64,000 nt of DNA from Streptomyces sp. DvalAA-43 (GCF_900091725.1 NZ_FMBW01000044.1:186001-250000); one strand, 5' to 3'; counted from the first letter of the stretch, positions 20,307 through 29,896 are shown. The notes: generated by a model from the sequence alone, not told the origin. Numbers and translations: made by a program.

Positions 20307-21101
20307 ATGATCATGCCCGACATAGCCCTCACCACCCTGGCCGTCCTCTGTCTCGCGGCAGCCGCGGCAGGCTGGATCGACGCGGTGGTCGGCGGCGGCG
20401 GACTGCTCCTGCTGCCCGCGCTGCTCCTGGGCCTGCCGCACGTCCCGGCCGCGCAGGTGCTGGGCACCAACAAGGCGGTCGCGATCGTCGGCACCTCGGG
20501 CGCCGCCGTGGCGTACGTACGCAAGGCACCCGTGAAGGTCGGGACCGCGCTGCGGATCGGGCTCGCGGCGCTGGCCGGATCGATGACCGGCGCGTTCTTC
20601 GCGGCCGGGATCAGCAGCGAGGTGCTCCGGCCGGTGATCATGGTCGTGCTGCTGGCCGTCGCGGCGTTCGTGATGCTGCGGCCGTCCTTCGGCACGGACC
20701 CGGACGACGGTGTGCGGCGCCGGGTCACCCGGGCCCGTACCGTCACCGCGATCGTGCTGGTCGGCGGCGGCATCGGCCTCTACGACGGGCTGTTCGGCCC
20801 CGGCACGGGAACGTTCCTGGTGCTGGCGCTGACCGCGGTGCTCCATCTCGACCTGGTGACGGCGTCCGCCACCGCCAAGATCGTCAACGTCTGCACCAAC
20901 GCCGGCGCGCTGGCGATGTTCGCCTACCAGGGCAGCGTGCTGTGGCAGCTGGCCGGGCTGATGGCGGTGTTCAACCTGGCGGGCGCGATCGTCGGGGCGC
21001 GGATGGCGCTCAGCAAGGGCAGCGGGTTCGTCCGCTGGGTGCTGCTGGTCGTGGTGTTCTCGCTGGTCGCGAAGTTGGCCTTCGACCAGTGGACGGCCTG
21101 A
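20307..21101 (+). CDS. TSUP-family membrane permease (sulfite/organosulfur exporter type)
   Basis: A 264-residue protein with eight hydrophobic segments. It has the TSUP repeat hallmark: GGGGLLLLPALLLGLPHVPAAQVLGTNK in the first half (NK pair) and GTGTFLVLALT...ATAKIVN in the second. Such proteins export sulfite, sulfoacetate or taurine-derived anions. AGGG at 20301 fits the second ATG (20313) better than the first (20307), so the true start may be two codons later. Confidence 0.85.
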   Translation: MIMPDIALTTLAVLCLAAAAAGWIDAVVGGGGLLLLPALLLGLPHVPAAQVLGTNKAVAIVGTSGAAVAYVRKAPVKVGTALRIGLAALAGSMTGAFFAAGISSEVLRPVIMVVLLAVAAFVMLRPSFGTDPDDGVRRRVTRARTVTAIVLVGGGIGLYDGLFGPGTGTFLVLALTAVLHLDLVTASATAKIVNVCTNAGALAMFAYQGSVLWQLAGLMAVFNLAGAIVGARMALSKGSGFVRWVLLVVVFSLVAKLAFDQWTA

Positions 21102-21125
21102 GCGGCGCACGCCCGGCGGCCGGGT

Positions 21126-21749
21126 TCAGCGGACGGCGGTCAGATGCGCGTACGCCACCACATTGCCCGCGTAGCCCGTCTTCTTCGAGAAGCCGCCGCC
21201 GCAGGTGATCAGCCGCAGCGAGGCGAAGGACGAGGCGCCGTACACCCGCCGGTCGGGGAAGTCGTCGCTCTCGTAGACCTCGATCGCGTCGAGCGAGAAG
21301 ACGGCGGTGCGGCCGTCCTGGCGGACCACCTCGACCGTGCTGCCCTTCTGCAGCGCGCCCAGGTCGTAGAAGACCGACCGCCCCTGCGCGTTGTCCACGT
21401 GACCGGCGACGATGGCGCTGCCCCGGGAGCCCGGGGGAGTGCCGTCCCGGTACCAGCCGACCATGTTGCGGTCCCCGGCCGGCGGCACGTCGAGACTGCC
21501 GTCGGGCCCGAGGCCGAGCCGCATCATCGGGGCGTCCACCCGGATGCTCGGGATACGGATGCGTACGGGGGCCGAAGGCTTCAGCGGGTCGGCGACCGGG
21601 GACCCGGGCTGCGGTACCGGGCCGGCGGCGAAGGCCTGGGCGGCGGTCGGCCGGGGCGGGACCAGCTGGGTGCCGGCGCCGTTCCGGATCAGCCAGACAC
21701 CGGCCAGCGCCGCGATGACCAGCAGCCAGCCCTTGGCCTTCTGGGACAC
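21126..21749 (-). CDS. Class F sortase
   Basis: A 207-residue transpeptidase with one N-terminal membrane anchor (residues 8-22), a Pro-rich linker and a sortase domain. The catalytic His is in AIVAGHVDN near residue 117, the Cys in LITCGGG near 183, and the nearby acid/basic residues are conserved. Class F enzymes attach or process secreted proteins in high-GC Gram-positives. The gene 100 bp upstream on the same strand encodes a secreted repeat protein with a C-terminal membrane segment and Arg tail, the likely partner or substrate. Confidence 0.88.
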   Translation of the reverse strand: MSQKAKGWLLVIAALAGVWLIRNGAGTQLVPPRPTAAQAFAAGPVPQPGSPVADPLKPSAPVRIRIPSIRVDAPMMRLGLGPDGSLDVPPAGDRNMVGWYRDGTPPGSRGSAIVAGHVDNAQGRSVFYDLGALQKGSTVEVVRQDGRTAVFSLDAIEVYESDDFPDRRVYGASSFASLRLITCGGGFSKKTGYAGNVVAYAHLTAVR

Positions 21750-21848
21750 GTTCGTCCTCCGGGTGACGGAATGGGGATGGTCCCGTCCCGGTGGCGCAGG
21801 GCCACCGGGACGGAAACCAGGCGGTACGGAGCCGTGAATCCGGCTCCG

Positions 21849-22640
21849 TCAGCCGGCTCCCTGCGTGCCGCTCGCCCGGCGACGCAGGAGCCAGGCTCCG
21901 CCGACGGCGGTCGCGGCGAGTACGCCGGCGCCCGCCGCGATCTGGGTGGTGTCGGATCGGACGCTGCCGCCGACTCCGGTTTTGACGTGCCCGGTGGGAC
22001 CGGTGGGGCCGTCCCCGGGGCGGTGCCCGGACGAGGAGTTGTCGCGTCCGCCCGAGCTGTCGTGCCCCGACGAGGGGCCGTCGTGCTTGCCCGAACCCTC
22101 GTCGTCGGACGGATTCCAGCTCTCGCGCCCGTCCGACGAATCGCGCCCGGACGAGCTGTCGCGGCCGCCCGAGTCGTCGCGGCCGCCTGAGCTGTCGCGC
22201 CCGCCCGAGTCCTCGCCGCGGTCCGTGCCCTGGCCCCGGCCCGAGTCCTCGCCCCGGCCGGAGTCCTGGCCGCGGTCCGTGTCCTCGTCCCCGGACGGGT
22301 TGTCGCGCCCGCCCGATATACCGAGTCCGGAGAAGGCGTCGCCCCCGCCGACGGAGTCGAGCAGCGACGGCGCGTCGAGACCGGAAAGGGTGTCGAGGCT
22401 GAACGGGCCGTCCGTGCCGGAGCCCGAGTCGGGCCCGGATCCGGCTTCGTCGCCCGGGGCTTCGTCGTCGGTGAGCCGTGCCCCGGGACCGCCGGTCAGC
22501 GTCCGTGACGCGGTCCCGGCCGAGCCGGCCCGTAGCGTGCCGGAATCACCCGCGTACGCGGGCCCGGCGGCGAAGAGGCCGAGCGTGGCTATGGTGACCG
22601 CGGACGCGGCGGTACCGGTCACTAGACGGGCAGGACGCAT
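21849..22640 (-). CDS. Secreted Ser/Gly/Asp/Arg-repeat protein with C-terminal anchor, sortase neighbour
   Basis: A 263-residue protein with a Sec signal (cleavage likely after GPAYA), then a low-complexity stalk built of repeats such as GRDSSGGRD and RGEDSGRGQ (residues 105-200). It ends in KTGVGGSVRSDTTQ, a membrane segment (AAGAGVLAATAVGGAWLL) and RRR: the layout of a wall-sorting signal without a classical LPXTG. It lies directly upstream of the class F sortase and is probably co-transcribed. The function is unknown; a surface stalk or adhesin is an inference. Confidence 0.75.
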   Translation of the reverse strand: MRPARLVTGTAASAVTIATLGLFAAGPAYAGDSGTLRAGSAGTASRTLTGGPGARLTDDEAPGDEAGSGPDSGSGTDGPFSLDTLSGLDAPSLLDSVGGGDAFSGLGISGGRDNPSGDEDTDRGQDSGRGEDSGRGQGTDRGEDSGGRDSSGGRDDSGGRDSSSGRDSSDGRESWNPSDDEGSGKHDGPSSGHDSSGGRDNSSSGHRPGDGPTGPTGHVKTGVGGSVRSDTTQIAAGAGVLAATAVGGAWLLRRRASGTQGAG

Positions 22641-22950
22641 GGGGGGTTCCTCCGGCGATGGCGCGAGTAGGTGTGTCCTGACCCCGAGCTAACGGGCGGT
22701 CCGCCGCCCATGCCTGCTGACACCGAGTCAGCTTTCACTCGAACGGACCGGCGCGGCCTCCTTGCCAAGACGCAATCGCGCAGGTCACGGCAGTGATCGA
22801 AGCGGCTGGGGTCGGTCCTGTGCCCCCCGGTGCCGATCGGGTGACGGAGCCCCGGCGGAGAGTGGCGTACATCACATGCATGACCTCGCGAGTGCCGGGC
22901 ACACGTCTCTCACCCCCCACGGGACGGTGTACGAGGCCGCCCCCGGCCAC

Positions 22951-22991
22951 CGCCCCCATCGGGCCCGCCCCCCCTGGGCCCGATGGGGGCG
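22951..22991. terminator. Long hairpin in the sortase-operon/ABC-operon gap
   Basis: Perfect 16-bp stem (CGCCCCCATCGGGCCC and its complement) with a 9-base loop and no T run. The gap 22641-23240 has no convincing gene; this hairpin is its main feature. It could end a small transcript or block read-through into the ABC operon. Confidence 0.55.
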
Positions 22992-23240
22992 GATTCGTGT
23001 CGGAGTGGATTCGCTCGCACGCGCTCCGTCACATTCGCTGGTCAATTGCTGCGGCAGTATGTCGAGCTCATGGCAAGAGCGGTCAAAGGCTGGTGCCGGC
23101 CCGTAGGTGCGGACCAGGCTGGCGTTCGCACATTCGTGCTCACGTTCCGTACTCAGAAAGCCCTCGCCGCACATGCACACGCCCCCTCGACCCGGCACCC
23201 CTGAGGTGCGTCTCCCACGTGCGGGGAGGAGGTGCCGGGC

Positions 23241-24224
23241 ATGGTGCGCCATGTGATCCGCAAGGCGGCCGGCTGGCTCCTGATGATCGTGGTCGCGACC
23301 AACGCCACGTACTTCCTGGCCAGTTGGTTCCTGGACCCGCGGTCCAACTTCAAGGAGCTGCGCCCGGTCCGTACCGAGGAGCAGATCGACCGGGCGCTCG
23401 CGCCGTACAACCTGAACCCGCAGGAACCCCTGCTGCACCGGTGGTGGGACTGGTTCACCTCGGTGGTGTTCCACTTCGACTGGGGCAAGTCGCCCACCGG
23501 CGTCTCCGTCAACGGGGAGATCGGCTACCGGGCGCTCATCAGCGGGGAACTGGTCATCATCGCGACCATCCTGTCCGTGGTCATCGGCGTCACGCTGGCC
23601 GTGTACACCGCGTCGCGGCAGTACGGCTGGGCCGACCGGATCTCGCAGGCCGTGTCCATCGCGGTGTTCAACATCCCGACGTCCGTCGCCGCGCTCGCCG
23701 TGGTCTTCGTCGCCATCTGGCTCAACCAGAACGCCGGGCTGCACTTCCTCTACGTCGCCGGGGAGAACTCCCCGGGCGTCGAAGGGCTGTTCCCGACGAT
23801 CGGCGACCGTCTGCTGCATCTGATCCTGCCGACCCTGAGCCTGACGCTGATGGGTTATGTCGGCTACCACCTGACGCAGCGTTCGCTGCTGCTGGACACC
23901 ATCAACGCGGACTTCGTGCGTACCGCCCAGGCCACCGGGCTCACCCGGTCCAAGGCGATCCGCAGGCACGCCCTGCGCGCCGCGCTCATCCCTACGGCGA
24001 CCTCCGTGGCGTTCAGCATCCCGGCCATGTTCACCGGCGCCGTCATCACCGAGACGATCTTCGGCTGGAACGGCATGGGCCGCTACTTCATCCAGACCAT
24101 CAGCAAGAACGACGTGCACGGCACGGTCGCGACGGCTGCCTTCGCCGCCGCCCTGACCGCGATCGGCGCGATCCTCGCGGATATCGCCACCGTCTTCCTC
24201 GACCCCCGAGTGAGGGTGAACTGA
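23241..24224 (+). CDS. Peptide/nickel-type ABC transporter permease (OppB/DppB-like)
   Basis: A 327-residue inner-membrane permease of the cluster 5 family, with six hydrophobic segments and the EAA-type loop FVRTAQATGLTRSKAIRRHA. The long periplasmic-side loop after the first segment (residues 25-95) is typical of DppB. ATG 23241 has GGGAGGAGG 8 bases upstream; a GTG at 23232 overlaps that site. First gene of a five-function operon; the next gene starts 1 bp after its stop. Confidence 0.9.
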   Translation: MVRHVIRKAAGWLLMIVVATNATYFLASWFLDPRSNFKELRPVRTEEQIDRALAPYNLNPQEPLLHRWWDWFTSVVFHFDWGKSPTGVSVNGEIGYRALISGELVIIATILSVVIGVTLAVYTASRQYGWADRISQAVSIAVFNIPTSVAALAVVFVAIWLNQNAGLHFLYVAGENSPGVEGLFPTIGDRLLHLILPTLSLTLMGYVGYHLTQRSLLLDTINADFVRTAQATGLTRSKAIRRHALRAALIPTATSVAFSIPAMFTGAVITETIFGWNGMGRYFIQTISKNDVHGTVATAAFAAALTAIGAILADIATVFLDPRVRVN

Positions 24225-24225
24225 C

Positions 24226-25182
24226 GTGGCCACAGATGTGACGACCGACGCCTCGTCCGGGGCGACACCGGACCCGGCGGCACGAGTGACCGCACCCGGG
24301 GGGAAGAAGAACGCGCCCGACCTCGGCCTCGGCCGGCTCTACCTGCGGCGCTTCCTGCGCAACCGCCTCGCCGTCGTCGGTGTGGTGATCTTCGTACTGC
24401 TGGTGCTGTTCAGCGCGTTCGGCTCCCTGTTCACCTCCTACGCGTACTCCGACGCCGACTTCGCCGCCCTCACCCAGCCACCGAGCGCCGCCCACTGGTT
24501 CGGTACCAACCAGGGCGGGAACGACGTCTACGCCTCCGCCGTGCACGGGCTCCAGCGCTCCCTGGCGATCGCCGTGAGCGTCTCCGTCCTGACCGTCGTC
24601 GTCGCCGCGGTCATCGGCTCCAGCGCCGCGTACTTCGGCGGCCGGGTGGAGAAGGCGACCCTCGCCGTCATCCACTTCCTGCTGGTCGTGCCCTCGTTCC
24701 TGATCCTCGCGCTGGTCTCCCACCGCCTGGCCGGGGACTGGCGGGTCCTCATCGTCGTGCTCACCGTGTTCGGCTGGATGTCCACCGCGCGGGTCATCTG
24801 GTCCGTCTCGACATCACTGCGGGAACGGGACTACGTGACGGCCGCCGAGTTCATGGGCATCAGCGCGCCGCGCATCATCCTGCGCCACATCATCCCCAAC
24901 CTCGGCTCGCTGCTGATCGTCAACCTGACGCTCGGCGTCGTCGCGACCGTACTCAGCGAGACCGCCCTGTCCTTCCTCGGATTCGGCGTCCAGACCCCGG
25001 ACGTCTCGCTCGGCACGATGCTCGCGGACGGCGCGGGCACCATCACCAGCGCCCCGTGGCTCTTCGCCTTCCCCGCGGGCCTGGTCGTGCTGCTCACCGT
25101 GTCGATGACCTTCGTCGGCGACGGGCTGCGCGACGCCCTCGACCCCACGTCCGTGACCGGTGCGGCAGGAGGCCGACGATGA
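24226..25182 (+). CDS. Peptide/nickel-type ABC transporter permease (OppC/DppC-like)
   Basis: A 318-residue second permease with an N-terminal OppC-type segment (LGRLYLRRFLRNRLAVVGVVIF), five further membrane segments and the EAA loop YVTAAEFMGISAPRIILRHI. SFLGFGVQTPDVSLGTML is the typical C-terminal DppC motif. The GTG at 24226 follows the oppB stop by 1 bp, and its stop overlaps the next ATG (ATGA at 25179), so the three are translationally coupled. Confidence 0.9.
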   Translation: MATDVTTDASSGATPDPAARVTAPGGKKNAPDLGLGRLYLRRFLRNRLAVVGVVIFVLLVLFSAFGSLFTSYAYSDADFAALTQPPSAAHWFGTNQGGNDVYASAVHGLQRSLAIAVSVSVLTVVVAAVIGSSAAYFGGRVEKATLAVIHFLLVVPSFLILALVSHRLAGDWRVLIVVLTVFGWMSTARVIWSVSTSLRERDYVTAAEFMGISAPRIILRHIIPNLGSLLIVNLTLGVVATVLSETALSFLGFGVQTPDVSLGTMLADGAGTITSAPWLFAFPAGLVVLLTVSMTFVGDGLRDALDPTSVTGAAGGRR

Positions 25183-27260
25183 CGCTCACCACCCTGGCAG
25201 CGACCCCGGCGCCCACCGACGCCACCCCCGTGCTCTCGGTGCGGGACCTGCGGATCACCTTCCCCTCGGAGGCCGGACCCGTCGAGGCGGTCCGCGGCGT
25301 CGACTTCGACCTCCTGCCGGGCCGGACCCTCGGCATCGTCGGCGAGTCCGGCTCGGGCAAGTCGGCCACCGCGATGGCCGTGATGGGCCTGCTGCCGCCC
25401 TCCGCCGAACTGCGGGGCCAGGTGCTGCTCGGCGGACGCGATCTGATCGGCCTCGGCGACAAGGAGCTCTCCGCGCTGCGGGGCAGCTCCATCGGCATGG
25501 TCTTCCAGGACCCGCTCTCCGCGCTCACCCCGATCTTCTCCGTGGGCAGACTGCTCTCCGACGCCCTGCGGGTCCACCAGGACCTGACGAAGCGGGCGGC
25601 CTGGGAACAGGCCGTCGAACTGCTCGATCTCGTCGGCATCCCCGACCCGCGGGGCCGGGCCAAGTCGTTCCCGCACGAGTTCTCCGGCGGGATGCGGCAG
25701 CGCGTCGTCATCGCGATGGCGATCGCCAACAAGCCGTCGGTGCTCGTCGCGGACGAGCCCACCACCGCCCTCGACGTCACCGTGCAGGCCCAGATCCTGG
25801 ACGTGCTGCGGCTGGCGCAGCAGGAGACCGGGGCCGGGCTCGTCCTCATCACGCACGACCTCGGGGTCGTGGCCGGCCACGCCGACGACATCGCCGTGAT
25901 GTACGCGGGCCGGTTCGTGGAACGGGCCGACGTCGACGAGCTGTTCCGCCGGCCGACGATGCCCTACACCGCTCGGCTGCTCGCCGCCGTGCCCACCGTG
26001 GACAGCGGGGTCCACCGGCCGCTGGTCCCGATCGGCGGGGAGCCGCCCGCCCTGGTGGACCTCCCGGGCGGCTGCCCCTTCGCGAGCCGCTGCGCCGTCG
26101 CCCAGGACGCGTGCCGGGCCGACGAACCCGCCCTGCGCGAGATCACCGGGCACGGGCACGTGGCCTGCCTGCGCGCGGACGAGATCGCCGACGGCACCCT
26201 GGACCCGGCCGGGGACACCGGGCCGGACGACGGTCCGGGCGGGTCCGGGCCCGAGGCCACCGGCGAGGTGGTGCTCCGGGTGGAGGACCTCGTCAAGACC
26301 TTCCCCGTCACCAAGGGCGCCCTCCTCAAGCGCCGGGTCGGCACGCTGCACGCCGTCAACCGGGTGAGCTTCGAGCTGCGGGCCGGGGAGACCCTGGGGC
26401 TGGTGGGCGAATCGGGCAGCGGCAAGACCACGACGCTGCTGGAGGTCCTGCGGCTGAAGCGGCCCGAGGGCGGGCGCATCGAGGTGGCCGGCACCGACAT
26501 CGGCACGGTCGATTCCGCGGCCCGGGTACGGGAGTTGCGGCAGGACGTACAGATCGTCATGCAGGACCCGCTGGGGGCCCTGAACCCCCGGCTGCCCGTC
26601 TTCCAGCTGCTCGCCGAACCGCTCCAGGCCATCGGGCGGGACCGCGAGTCGATCCGCTCCCGGGTCCATGAACTCCTGGCCCTGGTCGGCCTGGACGCCT
26701 CGGTGAGCGGCCGCTTCCCGGCCGCGCTCTCCGGCGGTCAGCGCCAGCGGGTCGGCATCGCCAGGGCCCTGGCGACCGAGCCGAAACTCCTCGCCCTCGA
26801 CGAGCCGCTCTCGGCCCTGGACGTGTCGGTGCAGGCCGGGGTGATCAACCTGCTGGCCCGGCTCAAGCGCGAACTCGGGCTCGCCTACCTGGTGGTCGCC
26901 CACGACCTGGCCGTGGTCCGGTACATCTCCGACCGGATCGCGGTGATGTATCTCGGGCACATCGTCGAGACCGGGGACACGGAGTCGATCTTCTCCGACC
27001 CCCGGCACCCGTACACCCGGGCGCTGCTGTCGGCGATCCCGGTGCCCGACCCTCAGCGCGAACGCGCCCGCGAACGCGTCGTGCTCCAGGGCGAGCAGCC
27101 GAGCGCCACCCAGCCCCCCGCGGGCTGCGTGTTCGTCGACCGCTGCCCCCTGTACCGCCTCGCCGACGAGGAGGTGCGCGGGCGCTGTCGCACCGAGCGC
27201 CCCGAGCCTACGGCGGTGGCCGGACGCCCCGGCCACCAGTACGCCTGTCACGCCGTCTGA
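25179..27260 (+). CDS. Fused double ABC ATPase (DppD-DppF type)
   Basis: The 693-residue protein joins two ATPase units that are usually separate. Unit 1 (about 15-345) has Walker A GESGSGKSATA, signature FSGGMRQRV, Walker B VLVADEP, and the oligopeptide-type C-terminal domain with CPFASRC. Unit 2 (about 365-690) has GESGSGKTTTL, LSGGQRQRVG, LLALDEP and CVFVDRCPLY. Each C-terminal domain has the Cys pattern that holds an iron-sulfur cluster in Dpp/Opp ATPases. A 25-residue Gly/Pro/Asp linker joins them. It energises the two permeases upstream. Confidence 0.92.
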   Translation: MTLTTLAATPAPTDATPVLSVRDLRITFPSEAGPVEAVRGVDFDLLPGRTLGIVGESGSGKSATAMAVMGLLPPSAELRGQVLLGGRDLIGLGDKELSALRGSSIGMVFQDPLSALTPIFSVGRLLSDALRVHQDLTKRAAWEQAVELLDLVGIPDPRGRAKSFPHEFSGGMRQRVVIAMAIANKPSVLVADEPTTALDVTVQAQILDVLRLAQQETGAGLVLITHDLGVVAGHADDIAVMYAGRFVERADVDELFRRPTMPYTARLLAAVPTVDSGVHRPLVPIGGEPPALVDLPGGCPFASRCAVAQDACRADEPALREITGHGHVACLRADEIADGTLDPAGDTGPDDGPGGSGPEATGEVVLRVEDLVKTFPVTKGALLKRRVGTLHAVNRVSFELRAGETLGLVGESGSGKTTTLLEVLRLKRPEGGRIEVAGTDIGTVDSAARVRELRQDVQIVMQDPLGALNPRLPVFQLLAEPLQAIGRDRESIRSRVHELLALVGLDASVSGRFPAALSGGQRQRVGIARALATEPKLLALDEPLSALDVSVQAGVINLLARLKRELGLAYLVVAHDLAVVRYISDRIAVMYLGHIVETGDTESIFSDPRHPYTRALLSAIPVPDPQRERARERVVLQGEQPSATQPPAGCVFVDRCPLYRLADEEVRGRCRTERPEPTAVAGRPGHQYACHAV

Positions 27261-27355
27261 GCCCGCGCACGACGTTTCCGGGGCCACCGGCGCCGCTCCC
27301 ACCCGTACACACAGCTCATCCCTGCCTCCACCGAACAAGAAGGAGCCCTTCCGCC

Positions 27356-29038
27356 ATGCGCGCAAGACTGGCCCTGCCCATCGCCCTCGTCGCCGCCGTC
27401 TCGGTCGCAGCCACCGCGTGCGACGCCTCCTCCGGGAAGGACGGGGCCGGCGCGGCGGGCAAGGACACCCCCAAGGCCGCCTCGGCCGCGGCCGACTACA
27501 ACCCGGTTCCGTACGACCGGATCAAGGACGGCGGCACCTACACCACCGCCGGGACCTTCGACGAACAGGGCAACCCGTTCAACGTCAACGCCACCCTGAC
27601 CGCGTCCCGGGTCTGGTCCTGGTACAACGCCGACGCGATCACGTACTCGCCCACCGGCGAGGTGCAGTACAACCCGGACTACTACAGCGATGTGAAGGTC
27701 GCGGTCGAGGGCGGCAGGCAGAAGGTCACGCTGACCATCAACGAGAAGGCCGTCTTCAACGACGGCACCCCCATCGACTGGACCGCCATCGAGGCCACCT
27801 GGAAGGCCAACAACGGTTCCGACAAGGCCTTCGACGCCTCGTCCACCGACGGCTACGACCAGATCTCCTCGGTCCACAAGGGCGCGAACGCCAAGCAGGC
27901 CGTCATCGAGTTCAAGGGCGTCAACGCCTCCTGGACGACCCTGTTCACCACCTTCCTGCACCCCAAGGCGGCCACCGTCGCCAACTTCAACAAGGCGTAC
28001 GTCAAGAAGGCCCACCCGGAGTGGGGCGCGGGCCCGTACACGGTCGGCGAGTGGGACACCCACTCGGGCGGCATCACCTTCGTCCGCAACCCGAAGTGGT
28101 GGGGCAAGAAGGGCAAGCTCGACAAGCGCGTCTACGTCAACCTGGAGTCAACCGCCGCGGTCAACGCCTTCAAGAACGGGCAGCTCGACTACACCTCGGC
28201 CGTCGACGCCGAGAGCCTCAAGCAGATCAAGGGGCTCAAGGGGACGGAGATCCGCAGCGGCGGCAGCCCCTTCGAGTACTCGCTCTACTTCAACACGAAG
28301 TCGGCCAACCTCGCGGACACGGCCGTCCGCGAGGCCATCCAGGAGAGCATCGACCGTTCCCAGATCGCGAAGATCCAGTTCCAGGGGCTCGACTACAAGG
28401 AGCCGCTGCCCGGTTCGGCGGTGCTGTACAGCTTCCAGAAGGGCTACCAGGACAATGTCTCCGCCGTCCTGAAGTACTCGCCGGACGAGGCGAAGAAGAC
28501 GCTCGACGCGGCGGGCTGGAAGCCCGGCAGCGACGGCATCCGGGTCAAGGACGGCAAGAAGCTCGAAGTCGGCTACACGATCCTCGGCGACGAGCCGCTG
28601 GACAAGGCCGTCGCCGGTGCCTTCACCGCGATGCTGAAGCCGGTGGGCGTCAAGGTCGTCACCAAGAAGGCCGACTCCGCCGACTTCTCCAAGATCCTCA
28701 GCGAGCGCAGGTTCGACCTCTTCCTGTCCGGGAACCGCTCCATGGACCCGTTCGGTGCCCGCTACCTGTGCGACTTCTACTGCTCGGACCGCGACTCCAA
28801 CATCACCGGCTCCGGTACGCCGGAGCTCGACAAGGAGATCCGGGCCACCGCCGACATCGCGGACCTCGACGAGCAGGTCGCGGCAGTCAACAAGGTCGAG
28901 CGGAAGGCGCTCCAGCAGTACGCCTTCCTGCCGTTGTTCAGCGGCCCCTCGACCTACAGCGTGAAGAAGGGCCTGGCCAACGTCGGCGCCACCATCTTCT
29001 ACAGCCCGCTGCCGGAGACGGTCGGCTGGGAGAAGTAG
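27356..29038 (+). CDS. Peptide/nickel-type ABC transporter substrate-binding lipoprotein
   Basis: A 560-residue family 5 binding protein. The Sec/lipoprotein signal ends at AATAC (Cys 22), followed by a flexible Gly/Lys/Ala segment. The mature part shows the family's landmarks: DGGTYTTAGTFDEQGNPFN, INEKAVFNDGTPIDWTAIEATW, AGPYTVGEWD, and AVREAIQESIDR in the hinge. It completes the operon 23241-29038, 95 bp after the ATPase. The substrate is probably a peptide or a similar small polymer; the sequence does not decide it. Confidence 0.9.
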   Translation: MRARLALPIALVAAVSVAATACDASSGKDGAGAAGKDTPKAASAAADYNPVPYDRIKDGGTYTTAGTFDEQGNPFNVNATLTASRVWSWYNADAITYSPTGEVQYNPDYYSDVKVAVEGGRQKVTLTINEKAVFNDGTPIDWTAIEATWKANNGSDKAFDASSTDGYDQISSVHKGANAKQAVIEFKGVNASWTTLFTTFLHPKAATVANFNKAYVKKAHPEWGAGPYTVGEWDTHSGGITFVRNPKWWGKKGKLDKRVYVNLESTAAVNAFKNGQLDYTSAVDAESLKQIKGLKGTEIRSGGSPFEYSLYFNTKSANLADTAVREAIQESIDRSQIAKIQFQGLDYKEPLPGSAVLYSFQKGYQDNVSAVLKYSPDEAKKTLDAAGWKPGSDGIRVKDGKKLEVGYTILGDEPLDKAVAGAFTAMLKPVGVKVVTKKADSADFSKILSERRFDLFLSGNRSMDPFGARYLCDFYCSDRDSNITGSGTPELDKEIRATADIADLDEQVAAVNKVERKALQQYAFLPLFSGPSTYSVKKGLANVGATIFYSPLPETVGWEK

Positions 29039-29052
29039 CCCGCACCCGCGGG

Positions 29053-29090
29053 CCCGCCCCGGTACGGTCGCCCGACCGCACCGGGGCGGG
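29053..29090. terminator. Bidirectional terminator after the peptide ABC operon
   Basis: Perfect 11-bp outer stem (CCCGCCCCGGT / ACCGGGGCGGG) with a further GGTCG-containing inner hairpin, between convergent genes. Confidence 0.75.
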
Positions 29091-29095
29091 ACGCG

Positions 29096-29896
29096 TCAGA
29101 TCGTGTCCCACCGAGCGCCCTCGTACGCCTGCCCGATCCGCTTCATCAACTCCTCGTCCACCACGAACTCCGTGTCGTCGATCCGCCGGACCGGCGCGAT
29201 GCCCTGCGAGTTGGTGAGGAAGGCCGACCGGAACGCGCCCAGTCCCTCCAGCGTCACCGGACGGCGTACGGACTCCAGCCCCGCGCCGGGCAGTTCCCGT
29301 TCCAGCAGTGCCATCGTGATGCCGAGCAGGCAGGGGGCGTCCGGCCACACGACCGAAGTGCCGTCCCAGAAACCGATGTTGGTGATCGCGCCCTCCGTCA
29401 CCACGCCGCCCGGCAGGGTCAGCAGTGCCTCGTCGAACCCGGCGCGCGTGGCCAGCCGCGCATAGTACGTCTGGCCGAACTCGCCGGGCCGCTTGATGTG
29501 CGGCACCGTGCGGGCGTACGGGACGGACATCAGGCCGTGCGGCTCGGCGGACTTCCGCGCCGGTCCCCGCACCGTGACCATGACGGTCGTCTCCGCGTCC
29601 TCCGAAGGCAGGAAGCCGTGGACCCGGACCGAGGCGTCCCGCACCCCGGCCCCGTCCAGCGCGTGCCGGACCAGTGCGCGGACCCGGTCCCCGTCCAGGC
29701 CACGCTCGAACAGCTCCTGGCTCGCAGCGTCCAGCCGGGCCAGATGCAGGTCGAGGCCGCGTACCTTTCCGTCCCTGACCTGCATGGCCGTGAAGTGTCC
29801 ATAGCCGAGGAAGGCCGGAATCCGCAGGTCCGCCTCGGTGGCCGGACGTCCGTCGAACTCGGTGTACGGGGAGGGCGCGGGCGGGGGAGTCGTCAT
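29096..29896 (-). CDS. PLP-dependent class IV enzyme (aminotransferase / aminodeoxychorismate lyase-like)
   Basis: A 266-residue fold-type IV PLP protein. Lys in RPGEFGQTYYARLATR-type context and the phosphate-binding VTEGAITNIGFWDG and FLTNSQGIAPVRRID motifs match class IV enzymes such as PabC, IlvE and D-amino acid aminotransferase. The usual PLP lysine position reads HIKRPGEF. From sequence it is closest to the small PabC-like group, but the substrate is open. ATG 29896 (MTTPPPAPSPY) was preferred; the frame extends to 29968 with Arg-rich, non-conserved sequence. Confidence 0.82.
   Translation of the reverse strand: MTTPPPAPSPYTEFDGRPATEADLRIPAFLGYGHFTAMQVRDGKVRGLDLHLARLDAASQELFERGLDGDRVRALVRHALDGAGVRDASVRVHGFLPSEDAETTVMVTVRGPARKSAEPHGLMSVPYARTVPHIKRPGEFGQTYYARLATRAGFDEALLTLPGGVVTEGAITNIGFWDGTSVVWPDAPCLLGITMALLERELPGAGLESVRRPVTLEGLGAFRSAFLTNSQGIAPVRRIDDTEFVVDEELMKRIGQAYEGARWDTI

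Noticed and set aside
22762..23106. Short ORFs in the gap before the peptide ABC operon (also 22793 onward and 22735-22959 on the minus strand)
   Set aside because: No ribosome site, a 16-bp hairpin lies inside them, and the amino-acid composition is that of random high-GC DNA.
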